Below are positions 32,073 to 37,671 of a DNA stretch of 37,671 nucleotides, piece by piece. The DNA comes from Lachnoclostridium sp. An14 (GTDB lineage: Bacteria > Bacillota > Clostridia > Lachnospirales > Lachnospiraceae): positions 1-37,671 of the forward strand of contig NZ_NFLE01000039.1 in the NCBI RefSeq assembly GCF_002160755.1. Direction: 5' to 3'. The first letter of the stretch is position 1. The number at the start of each line of letters is the position of its first letter. A program made the translations under genes and the position numbers. The notes beneath the pieces are model-generated. The model had not been told where the DNA came from. It made no database searches and saw only the letters and a program-made list of their open reading frames with translations.

Positions 32073-33146
32073 ATGAAAGCATTTTTGATACTGGAAGACG
32101 GAACTGTGTTTCAGGGAACCAGCATCGGCTCAACCCGCGAGGTAGTCAGTGAGATCGTGTTTAACACGTCCATGACCGGTTACCTGGAAGTACTGACGGA
32201 TCCGTCCTACGCAGGACAGGCGGTTGTCATGACTTATCCTTTGATTGGAAATTACGGTATCTGTCACGAGGACATGGAGTCTGTAAAGCCATGGCCTGAC
32301 GCTTATATTGTCAGAGAATTATCCCGCATCCCCAGTAATTTCAGAAGTGAGGATACGATTCAGCATTTCTTAGAGTCTAATGATATTCCCGGTATCAGCG
32401 GTATTGATACAAGAGCCCTTACGAAAATCCTAAGAGAAAAGGGAACCATGAACGGCATGATTACCACCAACGAGCACTACGACTTAGACGAGGCCATCGC
32501 CCGCATGAAGGCGTACACCGTGACCGGCGTGGTAGCGGCTACCACTACGAAGGAAAAATATGTACTGCCGGGAGATGGAAAGAAAGTGGCCCTGCTGGAT
32601 CTGGGAGCGAAAAAGAACATCGCCCGCTCCTTAAATAAACGGGGCTGTGAAGTGACGGTTTATCCGGCGGATACCACGGCGGAGGAGATTCTGGCGGCAA
32701 AGCCCGACGGCATTATGTTAAGCAACGGCCCTGGAGATCCCAAGGAGAACGTGGAGATCATCAAAGAGATCCGCAAGATTTACGACTCTGGCGTGCCGGT
32801 GTTTGCCATCTGTCTGGGACATCAGCTCATGGCCCTGGCCACGGGAGCGGACACCTACAAATTAAAATACGGCCACCGCGGCGGCAACCATCCGGTGAAG
32901 GACCTGGAGACGGGACGGGTATACATTTCCTCCCAGAACCACGGCTACGCGGTGGACACGGACAGCCTGGACCCGGCTGTGGCGGTTCCGGCGTTCGTAA
33001 ATGTCAACGACGGCACCAACGAGGGCTTAAAATACACGGGCAAGAACATTTTCACCGTGCAGTACCATCCGGAGGCCTGCCCTGGTCCCCAGGACTCCAG
33101 CTACCTGTTTGACCGTTTCATTAAAATGATGGAGGGAAATGAATAA
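32073..33146 (+). CDS. carA: Carbamoyl-phosphate synthase small subunit
   Basis: A 357-aa cytoplasmic glutamine amidotransferase that feeds ammonia to CarB for arginine and pyrimidine synthesis. The N-terminal CPSase small domain carries FNTSMTGYLEVLTDPSYAGQ. The class I glutaminase domain has the nucleophile Cys in FAICLGHQLMALA and the His-Glu pair in VQYHPEACPGP. AAAGGAAG precedes the ATG. Its stop overlaps the carB start by 1 nt (TAATG). Length is normal. Confidence 0.95.
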   Translation: MKAFLILEDGTVFQGTSIGSTREVVSEIVFNTSMTGYLEVLTDPSYAGQAVVMTYPLIGNYGICHEDMESVKPWPDAYIVRELSRIPSNFRSEDTIQHFLESNDIPGISGIDTRALTKILREKGTMNGMITTNEHYDLDEAIARMKAYTVTGVVAATTTKEKYVLPGDGKKVALLDLGAKKNIARSLNKRGCEVTVYPADTTAEEILAAKPDGIMLSNGPGDPKENVEIIKEIRKIYDSGVPVFAICLGHQLMALATGADTYKLKYGHRGGNHPVKDLETGRVYISSQNHGYAVDTDSLDPAVAVPAFVNVNDGTNEGLKYTGKNIFTVQYHPEACPGPQDSSYLFDRFIKMMEGNE

Positions 33147-36100
33147 TGCCAAAGAATCCTGATATTAAAAAAGTACTGGTCATCGGTTCCGGTCCCATTA
33201 TCATCGGCCAGGCGGCGGAGTTTGACTACGCCGGAACCCAGGCCTGCCGCTCTTTAAAAGAGGAAGGCATCGAGGTGGTGCTCTTAAACTCCAACCCGGC
33301 CACCATCATGACGGACAAGGACATCGCGGATAAGGTATACATCGAGCCCCTCACCGTAGAGGTGGTGGAGCAGCTCATCTTAAAGGAGAAACCGGACAGC
33401 GTGCTGCCCACCCTGGGCGGACAGGCCGGTCTGAACCTGGCCATGGAGCTGGAGGAGGCAGGTTTCTTAAAGGAGCACAACGTGCGTCTCATCGGAACCA
33501 CGGCCCTGACCATCAAAAAGGCCGAGGACCGGGAGATGTTTAAGGAGACCATGGAAAAGATCGGCGAGCCGGTGGCGCCCTCTGAGATCGTAGAGGATCT
33601 GCAGACGGGACTGGAGGTAGCGGAGCGCATCGGCTATCCCGTAGTGCTGCGCCCGGCCTACACCCTGGGCGGTTCCGGCGGCGGCATTGCGGAAAACCGT
33701 GAGCAGTGCGCTGAGATCCTGGAGAACGGACTCCGCCTTTCCCGGGTGGGACAGGTACTGGTGGAGCGCTGCATCGCCGGCTGGAAGGAGATCGAGTACG
33801 AAGTGATGCGGGACGGCGCCGGAAACGTGATCACCGTCTGCAATATGGAAAATATTGACCCGGTAGGCGTGCACACAGGAGACAGCATCGTAGTGGCCCC
33901 GTCCCAGACCCTGGGGGACAAGGAGTACCAGATGCTCCGTACCTCCGCCCTCAACATCATCACCGAGCTTGGCATCACCGGCGGCTGCAACGTGCAGTAC
34001 GCCCTGCACCCGGAAAGCTTTGAGTACTGCGTGATCGAGGTAAATCCCCGTGTAAGCCGTTCTTCTGCCTTGGCCTCCAAGGCCACCGGCTACCCCATCG
34101 CGAAGGTGGCGGCAAAGATCGCCCTGGGCTACACTCTGGATGAGATCAAGAACGCGGTGACGAAAAAGACCTACGCCAGCTTTGAGCCCATGCTGGACTA
34201 CTGCGTGGTGAAAATGCCCAGACTGCCCTTTGATAAATTCATCAGCGCCAAGAGAACCCTGGGCACCCAGATGAAGGCCACCGGCGAGGTCATGAGTATC
34301 TGCACCAACTTCGAGGGAGCCTTGATGAAGGCCATCCGTTCCCTGGAGCAGCACGTGGACTGCCTGATGTCCTATGATTTCACCCACTTAAACGATGAGG
34401 AGCTTATGGAAATGCTCCACAAGGTGGACGACAGGCGGATCTGGGTAATCGCCGAGGCTCTGCGGAGAAACGTCTCCTACGAGACCATCCACGACATCAC
34501 CAAGATCGACATTTGGTTCATCGACAAGCTGGCCATCCTGGTGGAGATGGAGAACGCCTTAAAGGCGGCGGGAACCTCCATGGACGCGGAGCTTTTAAGA
34601 GAGGCGAAACGCATCGAGTTCCCGGACAACGTGATTTCCCGCTTGACAGGCATTTCCCAGGAGGATGTAAAGGCCATGCGCCACGAAAACGGCATCCGGG
34701 CCGCCTACAAGATCGTGGACACCTGCGCGGCGGAGTTCGCGGCGGAGACGCCTTACTACTACTCCTGCTACGGCAGTGAGAACGAGGTGGAAAAGACGGG
34801 AGACCGCAAGAAGGTGCTGGTGTTAGGTTCCGGCCCCATCCGCATCGGCCAGGGAATCGAGTTTGACTTCTGCTCCGTGCACAGCACCTGGGCATTTGAG
34901 AAGGAAGGCTACGAGACCATTATTATCAACAACAACCCGGAGACCGTAAGTACAGACTTCGACATCGCCGACAAGCTGTTCTTTGAGCCCCTCACCCCGG
35001 AGGACGTGGAGAGCATTGTGGACATTGAGAAACCGGACGGAGCCGTGGTGCAGTTCGGCGGACAGACGGCCATCAAGCTGACGGAGGCCCTGATGAAGAT
35101 GGGCGTGCCGATTCTGGGAACGGCCGCGGAGGATGTGGACGCCGCGGAGGACAGGGAGCTGTTTGACGCCATTCTGGAAAAATGCGGCATCCCCAGACCG
35201 AAGGGACAGACCGTGTTCACCGCCGAGGAGGCGAAAAAGGCAGCTGCGGAGCTGGGCTATCCGGTGTTAGTGCGCCCCTCCTACGTGCTGGGCGGCCAGG
35301 GAATGCAGATTGCCATAAACGACCAGGACATCGACGAATTCATCGGCATCATCAACCAGATTGCTCAGGAGCATCCCATCCTGGTTGACAAATACATCAT
35401 GGGCAAGGAGATCGAGGTGGACGCCATCTGCGACGGCCAGGACATCCTCATCCCCGGCATCATGGAGCACATTGAGAGAACGGGAATCCATTCCGGAGAC
35501 AGTATCTCCGTTTACCCGGCCCAGAGCATCACGGAGGGCAACAAGCGGACCATCGTGGACTACACGGAAAAGCTGGCCAGAGCCCTGCACGTAAAGGGAA
35601 TGATCAATATCCAGTTCATTGTGGACGGAGAGGATGTTTATATCATCGAGGTGAACCCCCGTTCCTCCAGAACGGTTCCCTACATCAGCAAGGTGACGGG
35701 AATCCCCATCGTGCCCCTGGCCACCAGAATCATCTGCGGCCACACCATCCGCGAGCTGGGCTACGAGCCGGGACTGCAGAAGGAGGCGGACTACATCGCC
35801 ATCAAGATGCCCGTATTCTCCTTCGAGAAGATCCGCGGCGCGGACATCAGCCTTGGACCGGAGATGAAGTCCACCGGCGAGTGCCTGGGCATCGCGAAGA
35901 CCTTTAACGAGGCTCTTTACAAGGCGTTCCAGGGCGCCGGCATCAAGCTGCCGAAGTACAAAAACATGATCATTACCGTGCGGGATGAGGACAAGGAGGA
36001 GGCTGCCGCCGTGGCGAAACGGTTCGAGGAGCTGGGCTACCGGATCTTTGCCACCAGAGGAACGGCCAAATACCTCCACGACCACGGCGTCCGTGTGCTT

Positions 36101-36355
36101 TCCGTGCCGAAACTGGAGCAGGAATCCCCCAACATCCTGGACTTGGTGCTGGGCCACGAGATCGACCTGGTGATCGACATCCCGTCCCAGGGTGCGGAGC
36201 GGAGCCGCGACGGCTTTATCATCCGTAGAAACGCCATCGAGACCGGCGTGACCGTGCTCACCGCCATCGACACCGCCGCGGCCCTGGCCACCAGCCTGGA
36301 AAACCGTGCAAAAGAGCTGACGCTTATCGACATCGCTACGGTGGAGAACGTGTAA
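33146..36355 (+). CDS. carB: Carbamoyl-phosphate synthase large subunit
   Basis: A 1069-aa cytoplasmic enzyme. Two homologous halves each begin with KKVLVIGSGPIIIGQ or its KVLVLGSGPIRIGQ counterpart (residues about 8 and 555) and each contain an ATP-grasp domain, with PAYTLGGSGGG in the first and PSYVLGGQGMQ in the second; EVNPRVSRSSALASKATGYP and EVNPRSSRTVPYISKVTGIP mark their ends. An oligomerisation domain lies between them, and the last 130 residues form the MGS-like allosteric domain. Length and order are normal. A terminator follows 70 nt after the stop. Confidence 0.97.
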   Translation: MPKNPDIKKVLVIGSGPIIIGQAAEFDYAGTQACRSLKEEGIEVVLLNSNPATIMTDKDIADKVYIEPLTVEVVEQLILKEKPDSVLPTLGGQAGLNLAMELEEAGFLKEHNVRLIGTTALTIKKAEDREMFKETMEKIGEPVAPSEIVEDLQTGLEVAERIGYPVVLRPAYTLGGSGGGIAENREQCAEILENGLRLSRVGQVLVERCIAGWKEIEYEVMRDGAGNVITVCNMENIDPVGVHTGDSIVVAPSQTLGDKEYQMLRTSALNIITELGITGGCNVQYALHPESFEYCVIEVNPRVSRSSALASKATGYPIAKVAAKIALGYTLDEIKNAVTKKTYASFEPMLDYCVVKMPRLPFDKFISAKRTLGTQMKATGEVMSICTNFEGALMKAIRSLEQHVDCLMSYDFTHLNDEELMEMLHKVDDRRIWVIAEALRRNVSYETIHDITKIDIWFIDKLAILVEMENALKAAGTSMDAELLREAKRIEFPDNVISRLTGISQEDVKAMRHENGIRAAYKIVDTCAAEFAAETPYYYSCYGSENEVEKTGDRKKVLVLGSGPIRIGQGIEFDFCSVHSTWAFEKEGYETIIINNNPETVSTDFDIADKLFFEPLTPEDVESIVDIEKPDGAVVQFGGQTAIKLTEALMKMGVPILGTAAEDVDAAEDRELFDAILEKCGIPRPKGQTVFTAEEAKKAAAELGYPVLVRPSYVLGGQGMQIAINDQDIDEFIGIINQIAQEHPILVDKYIMGKEIEVDAICDGQDILIPGIMEHIERTGIHSGDSISVYPAQSITEGNKRTIVDYTEKLARALHVKGMINIQFIVDGEDVYIIEVNPRSSRTVPYISKVTGIPIVPLATRIICGHTIRELGYEPGLQKEADYIAIKMPVFSFEKIRGADISLGPEMKSTGECLGIAKTFNEALYKAFQGAGIKLPKYKNMIITVRDEDKEEAAAVAKRFEELGYRIFATRGTAKYLHDHGVRVLSVPKLEQESPNILDLVLGHEIDLVIDIPSQGAERSRDGFIIRRNAIETGVTVLTAIDTAAALATSLENRAKELTLIDIATVENV

Positions 36356-36423
36356 AAATAAAAATGCGGAACAAATAAGGAAATCCATATGGCCGGAAGT
36401 TTGAAAGTATCATCCGGCGAATG

Positions 36424-36468
36424 AGACGCCCCCGGAGGCTGCTAAAAGCGGCCCTGGGGGCGTCTTTG
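36424..36468 (+). terminator. Intrinsic terminator of carAB
   Basis: AGACGCCCCC (36424-36433) pairs perfectly with GGGGGCGTCT (36456-36465), followed by TT; the loop folds further. Confidence 0.9.
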
Positions 36469-36557
36469 CAGCTGTGCTGTATGGAATATTTGCGTTCATC
36501 CTTTGGGGAAAAACTTTTTGGGGGAAAACTTCTAATCCTTTGGGAAAAGCCGGAAAA
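36469..36557. other. Gene-free stretch between carAB terminator and small RNA
   Basis: No gene supported. It is purine-rich, with short tandem-like words (CTTTGGGGAAAAAC, then TTTTTGGGGGAAAAC). It is probably spacer downstream of the minus-strand small RNA. Confidence 0.35.
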
Positions 36558-36678
36558 GATAATGAAAAGTGCCGGCGGCCACGCCGCCGGCAGAAAGGGG
36601 GGATAGTATGAAAAAGAATCTATGTAAAAAGGAATGTCTCCTTGTTTGTGATTCTAGGATACCTGGTATATGTGACAA
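36558..36678 (-). ncRNA. Small RNA gene, copy 2 of the anti-Shine-Dalgarno family (promoter included)
   Basis: Minus-strand promoter TTGTCA (36678-36673), 16 bp, TAGAAT (36656-36651); expected start near 36644. The roughly 84-nt RNA has a weak 5' hairpin (AAGG/CCTT), the unpaired core CTTTTTCATACTATCCCCCC and a terminator stem of nine pairs, GCCGGCGGC/GCCGCCGGC (36591-36571), followed by ACTTTTCATT. It aligns with copy 1 along its length, including promoter spacing and the ATTCCTTTTT block, but the terminator stem is different in sequence. Insertions and deletions between copies break any common reading frame, so the conserved product is RNA. Confidence 0.7.
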
Positions 36679-36728
36679 AAATGTGTTCAGTTTCTAAAAG
36701 CTTTGTAAAGAGAGTTTAAAAAATTTCT

Positions 36729-36757
36729 TTCCACAGCCGTTTCCTCTGTGGTATCAT
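36729..36757 (+). promoter_or_regulatory. Probable promoter of nth
   Basis: TTCCAC 36729-36734, 17 bp, TATCAT 36752-36757. CCACAG/CTGTGG forms a small dyad across the spacer. Confidence 0.5.
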
Positions 36758-36841
36758 AGAGACACTGTACAGGACGCCGGGATTGTGGGCGGCCGGGAGA
36801 TCTGGCCGGGAGGCGTTCTGGGAAAGAGGGGATGTTCGCTT

Positions 36842-37477
36842 ATGACGAAAGAGGAGCTGGCGCTCGCCGTGGTGGAGCGCTTAAAACAGGAGTACCCGGA
36901 CGCGGGCTGCACCTTAGACTACAACGAGGCCTGGAAACTGCTGGTGAGCGTGCGCCTGGCCGCCCAGTGCACCGACGCCAGGGTAAACGTGGTAGTGGAA
37001 AAGCTGTACGAAAAGTTTCCCGACGTGGACGCCTTGGCGGCCGCCGGGCCGGAGGAGATCGAGGAGATCGTAAAGCCCTGTGGACTGGGGCGCAGCAAGG
37101 CCAGGGACATCAGCGCCTGCATGAGGATTTTAAGGGATCAGTACGGCGGAAAGGTGCCGGAGGATTTTGACGCCCTCCTAAAGCTGCCGGGAGTGGGGAG
37201 AAAAAGCGCCAACCTGATTATGGGGGACGTGTTCGGCAAGCCGGCCATTGTCACCGACACCCACTGCATCCGCCTGGTAAACCGCATCGGCCTGGTGGAC
37301 GGTGTCAAGGAGCCGAAAAAGGTGGAAATGGCCCTGTGGAAACTGATTCCGCCGGAGGAAGGGAGCGATTTCTGCCACCGCCTGGTCTACCACGGCCGGG
37401 ACGTGTGCACCGCCAGGACAAAGCCCCACTGCGACCGCTGCTGTTTGGAGGAGCTGTGCGGGAAGAATGGGGTCTAG
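36842..37477 (+). CDS. nth: Endonuclease III
   Basis: A 211-aa DNA glycosylase/AP lyase that removes oxidised pyrimidines. The helix-hairpin-helix LPGVGRKSANLIMG carries the catalytic Lys, and the catalytic Asp is in VTDTHCIRLVNRIG. The C-terminal iron-sulfur cluster Cys residues are in CTARTKPHCDRCCLEELC, spaced C-X7-C-X2-C-X5-C; the first gap is one residue longer than the X6 of E. coli Nth. The ATG at 36842 matches the family N-terminus; the upstream GAGGGG is somewhat far, and an extension to 36785 is possible but unlikely. Confidence 0.92.
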   Translation: MTKEELALAVVERLKQEYPDAGCTLDYNEAWKLLVSVRLAAQCTDARVNVVVEKLYEKFPDVDALAAAGPEEIEEIVKPCGLGRSKARDISACMRILRDQYGGKVPEDFDALLKLPGVGRKSANLIMGDVFGKPAIVTDTHCIRLVNRIGLVDGVKEPKKVEMALWKLIPPEEGSDFCHRLVYHGRDVCTARTKPHCDRCCLEELCGKNGV

Positions 37478-37671
37478 GCGGGGACGAGCGGCCTGTATTT
37501 GCTGACTTTTCTGAAAATGGGAGAAAACAAGCGAAGACATGGGCAGGAACGGCGTGAATTGAAAAAGTAAAGTCTGTATGTAAGACTTAATGCAATATAT
37601 ATGAAAAATTCCGTATAAAACAGGAACTTTTTGTGGATGAATCGCTATCCTTGTGGTAAACTAATACCAAA
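37478..37671. other. Right-edge intergenic region
   Basis: No gene seen. A six-pair dyad AAGTCT (37570-37575)/AGACTT (37583-37588) lies 90 nt after nth without a T run. The last 40 nt are AT-rich with GGTAAACTAAT at the edge, possibly the -10 of a promoter for a gene outside the window. Confidence 0.35.

Noticed and set aside
33467-36388. Long minus-strand frames of 306 and 373 codons opposite carB
   Set aside because: They are shadows of a highly conserved GC-rich gene; no ribosome sites or recognisable products.
1-37671. CRISPR array, insertion-sequence transposase, prophage structural genes, rRNA operon
   Set aside because: No regularly spaced repeats, no transposase or phage proteins and no rRNA sequence were found on either strand.

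Overview
The window looks like chromosome of an anaerobic, spore-forming Bacillota, most likely a Lachnospiraceae (Clostridium/Enterocloster-like) with moderately high GC. The reasons are the AGGAGG-type ribosome sites, consensus sigma-A promoters, a SleC-type spore-germination gene, and a glnA-ANTAR pair as in clostridia. The species cannot be named from the sequence alone.

Region 1 (1-10.8 kb) is accessory carbon catabolism. It holds three SLC13/DASS-like permeases, a UxuA-like TIM-barrel enzyme, a metallo-beta-lactamase-fold hydrolase, a mandelate-racemase/muconate-lactonizing (enolase superfamily) dehydratase, a MATE exporter and two adjacent LysR regulators. Region 2 (10.8-13.6 kb) is a heavy-metal efflux operon: an ArsR-family sensor with a clear operator, a small HMA metal-binding protein and a P1B ATPase of the Zn/Cd type. 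Region 3 (13.7-19.8 kb) is core metabolism and envelope: glnA with an ANTAR RNA-binding regulator and dapF, then an Amidase_3-SPOR amidase, a HAD phosphatase/phosphomutase, a DUF368 (PopT-like) membrane protein and a DUF378 protein.

Region 4 (20.0-23.8 kb) is the most interesting. A gene matching spore cortex-lytic enzyme SleC is cut in two on the minus strand. Its first 292 codons (22900-23775) and last 128 codons plus stop (20097-20483) are both open and rejoin in frame at a shared ATGG, giving a 420-aa protein. The 2.4 kb between them holds an intact large serine recombinase, a tRNA-Val(GAC) and a small-RNA gene. This is the layout of a skin-like element that could be excised during sporulation.

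Region 5 (23.8-31.8 kb) is a FadR-type GntR regulator divergent from an eight-gene operon. The operon encodes an ATC-hydrolase-family protein, a complete branched-chain-amino-acid-type ABC transporter (livJHMGF order) and a DhaK/DhaL-like kinase pair without DhaM. Its substrate is unknown. Region 6 (31.8-37.7 kb) is carAB behind a 180-nt structured leader, then nth.

A second signal is a two-copy small-RNA family, both on the minus strand (about 22710-22791 and 36561-36644). Each copy has a promoter with an exactly 16-bp spacer, a 5' hairpin, a conserved CU-rich stretch that is the complement of a ribosome site plus ATG, and an intrinsic terminator. The stem sequences of the terminators differ between copies while the CU-rich core is kept. 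This is the pattern of a trans-acting anti-Shine-Dalgarno RNA.
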